Source: Micromonospora sp. U21
GTDB lineage: Bacteria; Actinomycetota; Actinomycetes; Mycobacteriales; Micromonosporaceae
Length of the DNA: 45,928 bases
Assembly: GCF_018070045.1 (NCBI RefSeq)
Contig: NZ_JAGPYK010000043.1
Location: forward strand, 1-45,928
Direction of reading: 5' to 3'
Part shown: positions 15,147 to 23,930 of the stretch, in pieces
How the letters are laid out: the number at the start of each line of letters is the position of its first letter
How positions within the stretch are numbered: the stretch's first letter is position 1
Position numbers and translations under genes: made by a program
Notes under the pieces: model-generated
Database searches by the model: none
Seen by the model: the letters and a program-made list of their open reading frames with translations, nothing else
Told to the model about the DNA's origin: nothing

Positions 15147-17300
15147 TCACTCGCTGCGTGCGGTTTCCGGGCCGGTGATCCTTTCCAGCACCGGCAGGGT
15201 GGACGCGATGATGCCGAGGCAGGCGGCCAGGCCGACGATCACGATCGCGTAGAACTCCGGGCCGGGGGCGGTGAGCATGTAGTCCATCTGTGCCTTGAGG
15301 AACAGCTGGGCGGCGACGAAGCCCATGCCGATCGCGACCACGGCGACGGCCAGCATCGGTACGGTGCTCTCCAGGGCGACGACGCGGCGCAGGACCCGTA
15401 CCGGCGCGCCGCTGAGGCGGAGCAGGCTGAACGGCCGCCTGCGTTCGCTCAGACCGCCCACCACGCTGACTGCCAGGCTGCAACCGGCGAGGCCGAGGCT
15501 GGCGACGATGATGACGTTGGCCAACTGCTGCCAGCCCCGCAGCTGGTCGGCGAAGGACGATTCGAACTCACCGGGGACGCTCGGGGCCGACCAGAAGTCC
15601 GGGTAAGCCCGCGAAAGGACCGTACGCGACCGTTCCAGCGAGGCCGCCGAGCCGTCCGTGCCGACGACGATCGACGCCACCGGCAGCCGCTGGACATCGT
15701 CGAGGGGGACGGGCGCGGCGGGCCAGACCCTGGTGGCGGACGCCGACTCGCGGAACGGGATGAAGTTGTGGGCCACCGCCGCGACGGTGGCGCCGTCGGC
15801 ACATCGGCCGTACGCCGCGGGAATGTCCGTGCACGCGAGCACGCCGGGATCGGCCATCCGGTCCGGGTTTCGGTGCACCGCCGTCGCGCTGCGTACGCCC
15901 GGGATCGAGCGCAGCTCGACCAGCAGCGAGTCGGGCACTGAGAGCTCGTCGTCGGAGAGGCCGGTGGAGAGGGTGGCGGCATCGGTCGAGCCGACCTGTG
16001 CTGGGCCACGGTTGGCGACGATGGTGGTGATGACACCGATGGAGACACTCGTCACGAAGAGCGCGAGCATGATGCCGCTGATCGCCCGGAAGCCGGCCTT
16101 CGGATTGTCGGCCAGGCGTCGCGCCGCGATGAGCGCTGCCGGGCGACGGGCGCGGTTGGCCAGCACACGGGCACCGACCATGGTGAGCCACGGGCCGGCC
16201 AGGACCAGGCCGGCCATGATGAGCAGGAGGCCGGGCAGGAACGCCGCGGTCTGGCCGTCAGAGGTCACCGGCCTGCGGCCGATGAAGTACGCCAGCTCGG
16301 CCACCCCCAGCACGAGGGGGATCAGTCGGTAGGCGCGTGGTGGGCGGGGGGTGACCCGCCGCGTGACGCCGAGCGGGGAGATCCGGACGCGCCGTAGCGA
16401 GACCCACGCCGCCAGCGCCGCGCCGGTCGGCACGCCGAGCGCGACCACCAGGACGTCCAGCGGTCTCAGGAACATGTCGCCGGGGAAGAAGCGCATGCCG
16501 GTGAACGGGATCGCGGCGAGTTGGCCGCGGAACGCGTAGAACAGCGCGAAACCGAGGGCGGTGCCCGCGACGGCCGCGACGGCGGCCTCGGTCGCCGCGA
16601 TGATCGAGATCTGCCGGGGCGTCGCGCCGACCAGACGCATCGCCGCGAACCGGTGCTCCCGGCGGGCGGCGCTGAGCCGGGTGGCCGTGCCGATGAAGAT
16701 CAGCACCGGAAACAGCAGCCCACCGGCAATCACGCCGACGATGAGGTCGACGACCGTCTCCGGCAGCGCGGGGGTGTCGGCGCCGACGCTCGTGAGCTGG
16801 CGGACGTTCGGCAGCGCGGCGGCGTCGTCGACGGTGTGGCCGACGATGACGACGAGGGCATCCGGCGAGGGCAGGGCCGCGTCGCCGATCGTGCCGAGGC
16901 TCCGCCCGGGGTAGCGATCGGCGAGCTCGGCGGCGGGGGTTGCCTCCAGCAGCTCGGTGAGCGCCGGTGAGACGTAGTACTCCCCCGGCCCCGGGGTCGT
17001 CGGGACGCCGACCGGGGTCGGTGAGCCCGGCCCGGAGGCAGCGACGTCGACCCGTACGATCTGCTCGCCGCGGAAGTAGTCCTCACGTGTGGACCACCAC
17101 AGTGGATCCCCGATCCCCTCCGCCGAAGGGCTCGGGTACAGCGACGCGTACCGCGTGAGCTGCCCGTTGACGGCGTTGAGCCCCGCGAGGGTGACCAGCA
17201 GCAGCCCGGCGCCGACCGCGACGGAGGTGGCGATGATGATGAGGCGGGTGAGCGCCTCGCGCCCGCCAGCCACGGCGAGGCGGAGCCCAAAGCGGATCAT
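15147..17300 (-). CDS. FtsX-like ABC transporter permease
   Basis: The 717-residue protein starts with a membrane helix (about 17-43), then an extracytoplasmic domain (about 45-195). A three-helix FtsX domain follows (about 195-325, with FIGTATRLSAARREHRFAAM). After a central pair of helices comes a second extracytoplasmic domain and a last FtsX domain (about 590-700, with VVGGLSERRRPFSLLRLSG). This is the fused, two-FtsX permease type that works with one ATPase, usually in antimicrobial-peptide resistance or lipoprotein/envelope stress. Its start overlaps the ATPase stop by 4 bp, so translation is coupled. Confidence 0.87.
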   Translation of the reverse strand: MIRFGLRLAVAGGREALTRLIIIATSVAVGAGLLLVTLAGLNAVNGQLTRYASLYPSPSAEGIGDPLWWSTREDYFRGEQIVRVDVAASGPGSPTPVGVPTTPGPGEYYVSPALTELLEATPAAELADRYPGRSLGTIGDAALPSPDALVVIVGHTVDDAAALPNVRQLTSVGADTPALPETVVDLIVGVIAGGLLFPVLIFIGTATRLSAARREHRFAAMRLVGATPRQISIIAATEAAVAAVAGTALGFALFYAFRGQLAAIPFTGMRFFPGDMFLRPLDVLVVALGVPTGAALAAWVSLRRVRISPLGVTRRVTPRPPRAYRLIPLVLGVAELAYFIGRRPVTSDGQTAAFLPGLLLIMAGLVLAGPWLTMVGARVLANRARRPAALIAARRLADNPKAGFRAISGIMLALFVTSVSIGVITTIVANRGPAQVGSTDAATLSTGLSDDELSVPDSLLVELRSIPGVRSATAVHRNPDRMADPGVLACTDIPAAYGRCADGATVAAVAHNFIPFRESASATRVWPAAPVPLDDVQRLPVASIVVGTDGSAASLERSRTVLSRAYPDFWSAPSVPGEFESSFADQLRGWQQLANVIIVASLGLAGCSLAVSVVGGLSERRRPFSLLRLSGAPVRVLRRVVALESTVPMLAVAVVAIGMGFVAAQLFLKAQMDYMLTAPGPEFYAIVIVGLAACLGIIASTLPVLERITGPETARSE

Positions 17301-17977
17301 GACGCGATCCGGTCCGGCGCGTTCACGCGGCCGTCGCGCACGATGACCTCGCGGTCGGCGTACGCGGCGACCCGTGGTTCATGGGTGACCAGGATGACCG
17401 TGGTGCCCTGCGCACGGGCCGCGGTGACCAGCAGGTCCATGACCTGCTCGCCGGTGAGCGAGTCGAGCGCACCGGTCGGCTCGTCGGCGAAGAGGACCTC
17501 GGGCCCGGTGACCAGACCTCGGGCGAGGGCGACCCGCTGGGCCTGCCCTCCGGAGAGCTCGCCCGACCGGCGGTGTTCCAGCCCTTCCAGGCCGAGCCGC
17601 TCGAACCAGCCGTGCGCCTTGCGCAGCGCCTCGGCCCTGCGTGTGCCGTTCAGCAGCAGCGGCAGGGCCACGTTCTCCGCGGTGGTCAACTCGGGAACGA
17701 GCTGACCGAACTGGAACACGAACCCGAAGCGGTCCCGGCGCAGGCTGCTGCGCCGGGCCTCGGTCATGGAGTCGACCCGGGCCCCGTCGAAGAGGACCTC
17801 GCCGGAATCCGGAACCAGGATGCCGGCCAGGCAGTGCAGCAACGTCGACTTACCGGAGCCGCTGGCCCCCATGATCGCGACGATCTCCCCCGAGTCCACG
17901 GCGATGCTGGCACCCCGGAGCGCAGGTGTCTGGCCGAACGAGAAGACGACGTTCCTCGCTTCGATCGCGATGGTCAT
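17297..17977 (-). CDS. ABC transporter ATP-binding protein (MacB/LolD type)
   Basis: The 226-residue ATPase has Walker A GASGSGKST at residues 37-45, a Q-loop in GFVFQFGQLVPELTT, signature LSGGQAQRVALARG, Walker B EVLFADEPTGALD and the H-loop VTHEPR. It pairs with the downstream FtsX-type permease. The ATG at 17977 overlaps the padR stop by 4 bp and gives the family-standard N-terminus. A longer in-frame start exists but lies inside padR. Confidence 0.92.
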   Translation of the reverse strand: MTIAIEARNVVFSFGQTPALRGASIAVDSGEIVAIMGASGSGKSTLLHCLAGILVPDSGEVLFDGARVDSMTEARRSSLRRDRFGFVFQFGQLVPELTTAENVALPLLLNGTRRAEALRKAHGWFERLGLEGLEHRRSGELSGGQAQRVALARGLVTGPEVLFADEPTGALDSLTGEQVMDLLVTAARAQGTTVILVTHEPRVAAYADREVIVRDGRVNAPDRIAS

Positions 17978-18498
17978 GGCCGTACCGCTTTCTTCAGGGC
18001 GTCCAGCCGGGCGCCGGTCATCTCGATCCACCTGAGGTCCGCCTCCAGGTGGTACAGGCCGTGGTCGGCGAGCAGCGCGTCGACGAGATTGCCGGTGCGC
18101 TTGATCTCGGTGAGCTCACGCATCCGCTGCAGGTGCGCGCCGCGCTGCGTGTCGAGGTAATCGCCGGCGGGGCGGTCCAGCATCAGCGCGAGCACGACCT
18201 TGGCGAAGAGGACGGTCTGCAGGTGCGGCTCCGGCTCGACCGGCTGGGTCAGCCACTGCTCGACCTCGGTCGCGCCAAGATCGGTGATGATGTAGCGCTT
18301 GCGGTCGGGCCCCTCGCCGGGGCCCACCTCGCTGATCACCACCTTGCCGTCGCGAGCCAGGCGGCTGAGGGTCGAGTAGACCTGCCCGAACGGCAGCGGC
18401 TTACCGCGGCCGAAGTAGGCGTCGTACTCGCGCTTGAGGTCGTACCCATGGCTGGGCTCGCGATCGAGCAGGCCGAGGAGGGTGAGGGGAACACTCAT
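17974..18498 (-). CDS. PadR-family regulator of the adjacent ABC operon
   Basis: The 174-residue protein has a PadR winged helix at residues 1-80 (LTLLGLLDREPSHGYDLKRE, then FGQVYSTLSRLARDGKVV) and a C-terminal helical domain (about 95-170). It is the first gene of a padR-ATPase-permease operon with 4-bp overlaps at both junctions, so it probably represses its own operon until an envelope-active compound appears. ATG 18498 is preferred to GTG 18513, which lies inside the upstream palindrome. Confidence 0.88.
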   Translation of the reverse strand: MSVPLTLLGLLDREPSHGYDLKREYDAYFGRGKPLPFGQVYSTLSRLARDGKVVISEVGPGEGPDRKRYIITDLGATEVEQWLTQPVEPEPHLQTVLFAKVVLALMLDRPAGDYLDTQRGAHLQRMRELTEIKRTGNLVDALLADHGLYHLEADLRWIEMTGARLDALKKAVRP

Positions 18499-18511
18499 GC
18501 CAGCACCATAC

Positions 18512-18544
18512 ACCGGGGGTATACACCGCGTATATACCCCCGGT
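18512..18544. promoter_or_regulatory. PadR operator palindrome
   Basis: ACCGGGGGTATA (18512-18523) and TATACCCCCGGT (18533-18544) are perfect 12-bp inverted arms with a 9-bp spacer, ending 13 bp before the padR start. A -10-like TATGGT (minus strand, 18506-18511) overlaps the proximal edge, so binding would block transcription and the mRNA may be nearly leaderless. Its position predicts autorepression. Confidence 0.75.
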
Positions 18545-18609
18545 TTCTACGCTCACCGAGGAAGGAAACGGGTCTTGTCGGCGGCGGGGTCGAGCAGGCG
18601 ACGACGACA

Positions 18610-18662
18610 AAGGCCTCCGGTCATGGCCCCGGTCCAGAGACCGCTCCACCACCAGAGGCCTT
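18610..18662. terminator. Terminator-like stem-loop between the PEP mutase-like gene and the padR operon
   Basis: AAGGCCTCCGGT (18610-18621) pairs with ACCAGAGGCCTT (18651-18662) with one mismatch, and an inner GGTC-cagA-GACC hairpin (18631-18642) sits in the loop. It follows the stop at 18758 of the minus-strand upstream gene and should insulate the padR promoter from read-through. The rest of 18545-18757 shows no gene. Confidence 0.55.
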
Positions 18663-18757
18663 CATCCCGGCCGTGATCCGTACTGCGCTTCGGAAGGACC
18701 AGTCCCTTTCGACGCGGGCCCGTTCTCCGCCACCGCATCCGACCGGACCGCCGGACG

Positions 18758-19474
18758 TCAGACGCGCAGCGCCGCCGCGAGGTCGCCGATCGCCCGCGCC
18801 GCGTACCGCTGCATCCCCGGGCCGAAGGTGATCCGCGTGGCGCCCAGTCGTGCCAGCTCGGCCACGGACTCCTTGTCCGGCTCAGCGGCCATGTTGATTG
18901 GACCCTCGATGCCCTCGCGCAGGAGTGGCAGCACCTCGGGCGGCGCCAGGAGCGGGTACACGCAGTCGGCGCCAGCGGCCACGTACAGGCGGGCGCGGGC
19001 CACCGCGTCGTCCGGCTCACCCGTCCCGACCAGGAAGGTGTCGACGCGGGCGTTGATGAAGAGCGCGTCACCCGCCTCGGCGCGCACCTCGGCCAGCCAG
19101 TCCGCGTGCCGCTGAGGGTCCTTGAGCGTGGCGTGGCCGTCGGAGTCCTCCAGGTTGCAGCCGACGGCGCCCGTCTCCAGGAGTCGCCCGACCAGCTCCC
19201 TGGGGGCGAGGCCGTAACCGCCCTCGATGTCGGCGGACACGGGCACGGAAACGGCCCGGACGATCCTCGCCACCGCGGCGAACATCTCGTCGGGCGGGGT
19301 GGAGCCGTCCTCGTAGCCGAGCGACGCGGCGACCCCGGCGCTCGGTGTGGCGAGCGCGGGGAAACCAGCGTCGGCGAAGATCCGGGCGCTGGCCGCGTCC
19401 CACGGCCCCGGCAGCACGAGCGGGTCGCCGCTGGCACGGCCGTGGTGCAGGGCGCGGAAGGTGGCGGCGGTCAT
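18758..19474 (-). CDS. Isocitrate lyase/PEP mutase superfamily protein
   Basis: The 238-residue protein has the PEP mutase/ICL barrel signatures LPGPWDAASARIFADAGFPA, ADIEGGYG, GCNLEDSDGH and NARVDTFL. The Asp/Glu residues that hold Mg2+ and the phosphoenolpyruvate-like substrate are in place. The isocitrate lyase K-K-C-G-H loop is absent, so it is not a true isocitrate lyase. A C-C or C-P bond lyase on a 2-oxo acid, as in oxaloacetate decarboxylase-like members, is more likely. ATG 19474 has GGGAG upstream. Confidence 0.82.
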   Translation of the reverse strand: MTAATFRALHHGRASGDPLVLPGPWDAASARIFADAGFPALATPSAGVAASLGYEDGSTPPDEMFAAVARIVRAVSVPVSADIEGGYGLAPRELVGRLLETGAVGCNLEDSDGHATLKDPQRHADWLAEVRAEAGDALFINARVDTFLVGTGEPDDAVARARLYVAAGADCVYPLLAPPEVLPLLREGIEGPINMAAEPDKESVAELARLGATRITFGPGMQRYAARAIGDLAAALRV

Positions 19475-19613
19475 TTGACGTCTCCCGAGGATTGCGGTGA
19501 TGGCACAGACGAGTGCCAACGCTACGCGCCGGCCTCTCTCACCACGGCGCCGCACGACGCCTTCGGCCACGGCGCCGCGCTCGGTCGGTGCAGCTACGCA
19601 CCGCTTCAGCGGA

Positions 19614-19745
19614 TCACCTGGCGCGGGCCGCGGGGTCTACGTCCAGCAGCATGCGGGGGTGCAGGCGCACCGCCTCGTCCGGGTCGGTGACCTGGCTCAG
19701 TGCGAGCCAGGCGGCCCCGACAGCCGGGTCCCCCACTCGGGCGGG
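19614..19745 (-). pseudogene. Possible C-terminal remnant of an unidentified protein
   Basis: On the minus strand one frame reads VGAAWLALSQVTDPDEAVRL and LHPRMLLDVDPAARAR before TGA at 19614. It has G/C-ending codons and a composition like a real protein, ending just before the plus-strand chitin-binding fragment gains recognisable sequence. I do not recognise the family and see no start. High-GC antisense frames can mimic proteins, so this is weak. Confidence 0.2.
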
Positions 19746-19748
19746 CTG

Positions 19749-20153
19749 AGCACCTACATCCAGCAGGTCGACTGGGTGCTGTTCGCGAAGAACCAGGCAC
19801 TCACCCCGGCGCAGGTGACGACGAAGACGGCGGCGTACCGATCGGCGGGCAGCACGTTCGCCGACACGGTCGACTCGACGGGTGGCTGCTCGACCCCGAC
19901 GAACCCGCCGACGACGCCTCCCACGACGCCTCCCACCACACCGCCGCCAGCCGCCAACTGTTCAACCGCGCCCGAGTGGGCCTTCGGCACGGCCTACACC
20001 GGGGGCCAGACGGTGAAGCACGAAAAGAGCAGGTACGGCGACCCGAGCGGTCCGCCGTCGGGTGACGGCAGGCACCTGTGGCGGGCACGGTACTGGACAC
20101 AGGGGTCCGAGCCGGGCTGGACCCAGCAGTGGGAGGATCTCGGCCGCTGCTGA
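19749..20153 (+). pseudogene. Orphan C-terminal fragment with a CBM5/12 chitin-binding module
   Basis: The recognisable part is about 134 residues. A ~48-residue segment of unknown family (STYIQQVDWVLFAKNQALTP onward) is followed by a short TPPTTPP-type linker and a CBM5/12 module with W-A-F-G-TAYTGGQTV, RARYWTQGSEPGW and a terminal C. This is the tail of a secreted chitin-active enzyme. There is no signal peptide, no catalytic domain and no credible start, although the frame is open from 19497. The CBM also has about 13 extra residues before HLWRARYW. Probably a dead 3' fragment. Confidence 0.55.
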
Positions 20154-20476
20154 GGGGCGTACGGAGAGGAAGGGCCCGGGCGGCCGCTCGCGAGTCACCG
20201 GCGAGTGCCCGCCCGGGCCCCACCCGGAAACGGCGGGTCTGGTCAGGCGGTGCAGCCACCGTTGGCGATCAGATGCCCGCGCGACGCCGGCGTCCACTGT
20301 GCTCGCGCGGCCTCCGTCCGTGGCCGGCTGGCGCGCCCGGTCGATGACGCGCCCCCAGATGCGCCCTTTCGGGTGTCCGAGCATGTCCTGTTTTGTAGGT
20401 TCAGAGGTGACAGGTACCTTGCCACGTTGCCCAGCGCCTCCGCTCCCGGTCGGGCGTCCCCTAGGAGGCAGACGCC
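20154..20476. other. Intergenic region with a strong hairpin
   Basis: No gene is visible. A strong hairpin at 20172-20220 has 12-bp perfect outer arms (GGGCCCGGGCGG / CCGCCCGGGCCC) plus an inner GCTCGC/GCGAGT pair and should terminate transcription from the left. On the minus strand, 20246-20300 reads HLIANGGCTA before a stop, which could be the last residues of a lost secreted protein, but this is too short to name. GGAGG at 20464-20468 belongs to the LtrA gene. Confidence 0.5.
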
Positions 20477-21661
20477 GTGACGTCGAGTCCGCTACCCCGG
20501 ATTCTTCGCCGACGCGGCGAGCCCGAGTTTCCGACGTTCCTGGAGCTCTTCTTCGATCTGGTCTACATCTTCATGTTCTCCCGGCTCGCCGCAGGGCTGG
20601 TGGGCGACCTCAGCGCGCGCAACGCGGCGCAGACCGCCGTCCTGCTGCTGGCGGCATGGTGGGTCTGGGTGCTGACCGCCTGGCTCACCGACCTGTTCAA
20701 CCCGCGGCTGCCGCTGATCCAGGCCACCGTTCTCGTGATCATGTTCGGCACCCTGGTGATGGCCATCGCGATCCCGCGGGCCTTCGGCACACACGGGTGG
20801 CTCTTCGTCGCGGCGTACTTCGCCATCCACCTGGTCCGGGATTCCGTCCTCATTCCCGGCACCCGCGTGAACCGGCCGATCCAGGCCAGGAGCATCCGCG
20901 TCTTCTTCTGGTTCGGCGTCACCGTCGGGCCATGGGTGGCCGGAGCCCTCGTGGACGGCACGGCCAGACTGGTGCTCTGGTCCATCGCGGTGGCGGTAGA
21001 CCTCGGGTCGGCCCGGATCGGTTGGCCGACACCGAGGCTCGGTCGGACCGAACTCGCCAGCCAGATCTTCACCGGCGCCCACCTGTCCGAACGGCACCGG
21101 CAGATCTTCATCATCTCTCTCGGCGAGTTGATCCTGACCGTCGGCATAGGGTTGGCCGCCAGCGACTTCGAGGTCAGCCGGGTGGCGGCGTGCACGATCG
21201 CGCTCGCCAACGCGCTCCTGCTGTTCCAGATGTACTTCCACCGGATACGACAGCTGCTGGCACCGGATGCCGTCTCGACGGTGGAGCGGGTCCGCCCCGG
21301 CACCGCCACCTCGTACACCCACCTGGTCATGGTCGCGGGAGTGGTGGTCATCTCGGCCAGTGACATGCTCGTCATCGGCCGTCCGTTCGGTGCGGCGCCG
21401 CCGGGCTGGATCGTCGCGATCCTGGGTGGGCCCGCCTTGTTCCTGCTCGGCAGCTGCCTGTTCGACTTCGTGGTCACCGGTCGGATCCTCTGGCCACGGG
21501 TGCTGGGGCTCGTCGTGCTGGGCGCCCTCGGACCCGCCATGCCCCTGCTGCCACCGCTCGCCATCATGGTCGTGGCGAACCTGGTCCTGCTGCTCACGCT
21601 GATCGTCGAGACGGTGGCCCCCCGCTCGCGACTGACCAGCGCTCCGCTGCCCGCCCGGTGA
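20477..21661 (+). CDS. LtrA-family (low temperature requirement A) membrane protein
   Basis: The 394-residue protein shows the LtrA signature FPTFLELFFDLVYIFMFSRL at residue 17, about ten membrane helices, and the conserved HLSERHRQIFIISLGELIL block near residue 205. LtrA was first tied to cold growth in Listeria; its biochemical activity is unknown. GGAGG lies nine bases before GTG 20477. It is convergent with a second LtrA gene 39 bp away, which suggests an old inverted duplication. Confidence 0.88.
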   Translation: MTSSPLPRILRRRGEPEFPTFLELFFDLVYIFMFSRLAAGLVGDLSARNAAQTAVLLLAAWWVWVLTAWLTDLFNPRLPLIQATVLVIMFGTLVMAIAIPRAFGTHGWLFVAAYFAIHLVRDSVLIPGTRVNRPIQARSIRVFFWFGVTVGPWVAGALVDGTARLVLWSIAVAVDLGSARIGWPTPRLGRTELASQIFTGAHLSERHRQIFIISLGELILTVGIGLAASDFEVSRVAACTIALANALLLFQMYFHRIRQLLAPDAVSTVERVRPGTATSYTHLVMVAGVVVISASDMLVIGRPFGAAPPGWIVAILGGPALFLLGSCLFDFVVTGRILWPRVLGLVVLGALGPAMPLLPPLAIMVVANLVLLLTLIVETVAPRSRLTSAPLPAR

Positions 21662-21700
21662 GCCGGCACCACCACCGTCGGCGGCACTTACCCGACCCGG

Positions 21701-22891
21701 TCAGCGCAGCGCCGGTGGTGCCGCCGTTCGGGGATGCAGCCGGGTGCTCAGCAGGTTCGCCACGGCGACCAGCGCCAGGACGATCATGGCGAGGAGAGCG
21801 ACCACGAGCGGCGGCAGCAGGTACGTCGCCGGCGCCACCACACCCAGCAGGACCAGACCAGCCAGCCTCGACCTGGACACCCGACCGAACACGGTGTAGT
21901 CGAGCACCCCACGGCCGAACAGGAAGAGAGCCGGGCCGCCGAGGATGACCGCAGCCCAGGACGGTGGGGTGGTCTCGCCGAACGGCCGATCGACGACGAG
22001 CTTGCCGGTGACCGCCGCACCCCCGATGCCGGCCACCATGATCAGGTGGGTGACCGCGGCGGACTGGCCGAGCAGGGAGGGTCTCGTCGACTTGGTGATC
22101 GCGTCGGTCAGCAGTTCTCCGGCGCGGTAGATGTAGATCCGCCACATCAGCACCACGATCAGGAACACGACCACCAGCGCCCAGACCCGGGGAGCCGTGT
22201 AGTCGCTCTCGCTGAAGGCCTCGGCGACCGCGAATATCGATACGCCGAGCGCGACGATGACGAACTGGCGGTACCGCTCGGAGAGTCTCTCACCGGCCAG
22301 CCGCCACTCCTCGGAGTGCGAACGCCCCAGTCCCGGCACGGGCCAGCCGAGCGCGGCCGCGGCGTACTCGATCCCGATGGCCACCGCCCAGAGCACCAGG
22401 CGAGCCGTGTCGCCGAGGAGTGCCCCACCGATCCATCCAATCCCGGCGATGGCCTCCCAGAGCAGGACCCGGCTGCTCCTCCCCCGCAGGAACGGCTCCC
22501 GTACGACCATCACGAGGTAGAGGCTGGAGCCGAGGTGGATGGCCAGGTACGTGCTCGCGAACAGCATGCCGCGGCTGCCGTACGCGTCGGGGACCGTGGC
22601 CGCCAGCAACAGGCTCGCCGCCGTCGTCCCGATGAACTGCACCTGGATCACTGACCGCGCCCGGTCGAGCGTGTCACCCGCCCACGCGGTCAACGCCCAG
22701 ATGAACGTGAACGCGAGCAGCAACACCAGTGTCTGGGCGGTGCCCGTCCAGGTGAGCTCGTGGGCCAGCTTCTCGGCGAGGGAGATCAGCGCGAAGACGT
22801 AGACCAGGTCGAAGAACAACTCCAGGAACGCCGGATGCGCCGGATTCCTCCGGCCGGGGTCCGCCGACCGGGCGTCGCTCTCCGCAGCCAT
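21701..22891 (-). CDS. Second LtrA-family membrane protein
   Basis: The 396-residue paralogue has HPAFLELFFDLVYVFALISL at residue 19, about ten hydrophobic helices and the RLSERYRQFVIVALGVSIFA block that aligns with the RHRQIFIISLGELIL block of its convergent neighbour. The conserved G-E-L/S-I position is changed to G-V-S-I here, so the paralogues have diverged in a family-conserved helix. It lies downstream of pdxY on the same strand, but the 112-bp gap argues for a separate promoter. Confidence 0.88.
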   Translation of the reverse strand: MAAESDARSADPGRRNPAHPAFLELFFDLVYVFALISLAEKLAHELTWTGTAQTLVLLLAFTFIWALTAWAGDTLDRARSVIQVQFIGTTAASLLLAATVPDAYGSRGMLFASTYLAIHLGSSLYLVMVVREPFLRGRSSRVLLWEAIAGIGWIGGALLGDTARLVLWAVAIGIEYAAAALGWPVPGLGRSHSEEWRLAGERLSERYRQFVIVALGVSIFAVAEAFSESDYTAPRVWALVVVFLIVVLMWRIYIYRAGELLTDAITKSTRPSLLGQSAAVTHLIMVAGIGGAAVTGKLVVDRPFGETTPPSWAAVILGGPALFLFGRGVLDYTVFGRVSRSRLAGLVLLGVVAPATYLLPPLVVALLAMIVLALVAVANLLSTRLHPRTAAPPALR

Positions 22892-23003
22892 CGATCACCC
22901 CGTCGCGCCCGTTCACGGTCACCCGATTGACGACACTACGGGTTGCGGATCAGCAACAGAGGGTGGTTGCCCGGCTCGGCTCGCGGGACGGCGTACCGGT
23001 GGG

Positions 23004-23855
23004 TCAGCGCAGCCGCCGGGCGGCGAACCTGGTTGGCGGCTCGGCGATCGCGTCCTGGGCCGCGATCAGTTGGATCTCCCGGGTGCCCGCCGCGAGGGTC
23101 GCCTCCAGGACGGCGAAGACGGAGGCGATGGTGCGTTCCAGCGCCGTCGCGGGCGAGCCCGTCGTGCACAGGTGCGCGAGGTACAACGCCGCGGTGACGT
23201 CGCCGCCGCCGTTCGGGTTGATCGGCAGCAGCGGCGTGGTGACCGCCCAGGCGCCCTCGTCCGAGACCGCCACCACCTCCAGTGACCCCGCCGGGACGTC
23301 GCCGTGCAGGACGCTGGTGACCAGGACGTGCCGCGGTCCCGTCTCGCGCACCACGTCGACCGCCGCCAGCACCTCGGTCAGGGAGTTCGTCGTACGGCCG
23401 GCGAGGAAGTCCAGCTCGAAATGGTTCGGGGTGATGATGTCGGCGCGTGGGACGACGATGTCCCGCATGTACTCCGGGATACCCGGCCGGACGAACATCC
23501 CGCGGCCGATGTCCCCCATCACCGGGTCACAGCAGTACACGGCGGCCGGATTGGCCTCCTTGACCCTGTCCACCGCGTCGAGGATCACCGCGCCCATCGC
23601 CGGGTCGCCCTGGTAGCCCGACAGCACCGCGTCGGCGCTGCCGAGGACCCCGCGGTCCGCGATGCCATCGATCACCTCGGCCACCTGGGCCGGCTCCAGC
23701 AGCGGCCCACGCCATGAGCCGTACCCGGTGTGGTTGGAGAAGTGGACCGTCAACACCGGCCAGACCTCGTGCCCGAGCCGCTGGAGGGGGAAGGCGGCCG
23801 CTGAGTTGCCGACGTAGCCGTAGGCGACCGAAGACTGGATGGACAGGATCTTCAC
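23004..23855 (-). CDS. pdxY: Pyridoxal kinase PdxY
   Basis: The 283-residue protein is a ribokinase-fold vitamin-B6 kinase. It opens MKILSIQSSVAYGYVGNSAA, continues with HFSNHTGYGSWRG, YCCDPVMGD and TPNHFELDFLAG, and ends with the catalytic GGGDVTAALYLAHL loop, with Asp as the base. It phosphorylates pyridoxal in the PLP salvage pathway in the cytoplasm. GTG 23855 gives the standard N-terminus. A PLP enzyme of the D-cysteine desulfhydrase type lies 1.9 kb upstream. Confidence 0.93.
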   Translation of the reverse strand: MKILSIQSSVAYGYVGNSAAAFPLQRLGHEVWPVLTVHFSNHTGYGSWRGPLLEPAQVAEVIDGIADRGVLGSADAVLSGYQGDPAMGAVILDAVDRVKEANPAAVYCCDPVMGDIGRGMFVRPGIPEYMRDIVVPRADIITPNHFELDFLAGRTTNSLTEVLAAVDVVRETGPRHVLVTSVLHGDVPAGSLEVVAVSDEGAWAVTTPLLPINPNGGGDVTAALYLAHLCTTGSPATALERTIASVFAVLEATLAAGTREIQLIAAQDAIAEPPTRFAARRLR

Positions 23856-23930
23856 CGCCCCATCATGGCGGTTCGCGCCGGTGGCACACGAGTACCCACC
23901 ACTTCTGTCGGCTGGCCCACTCCGGGCGTC

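Noticed and set aside
18514..18541. GGGTAT as a SigB-type -10 element
   Set aside because: It is part of the PadR palindrome on the wrong strand for padR and has no GTTT -35 at the right distance.
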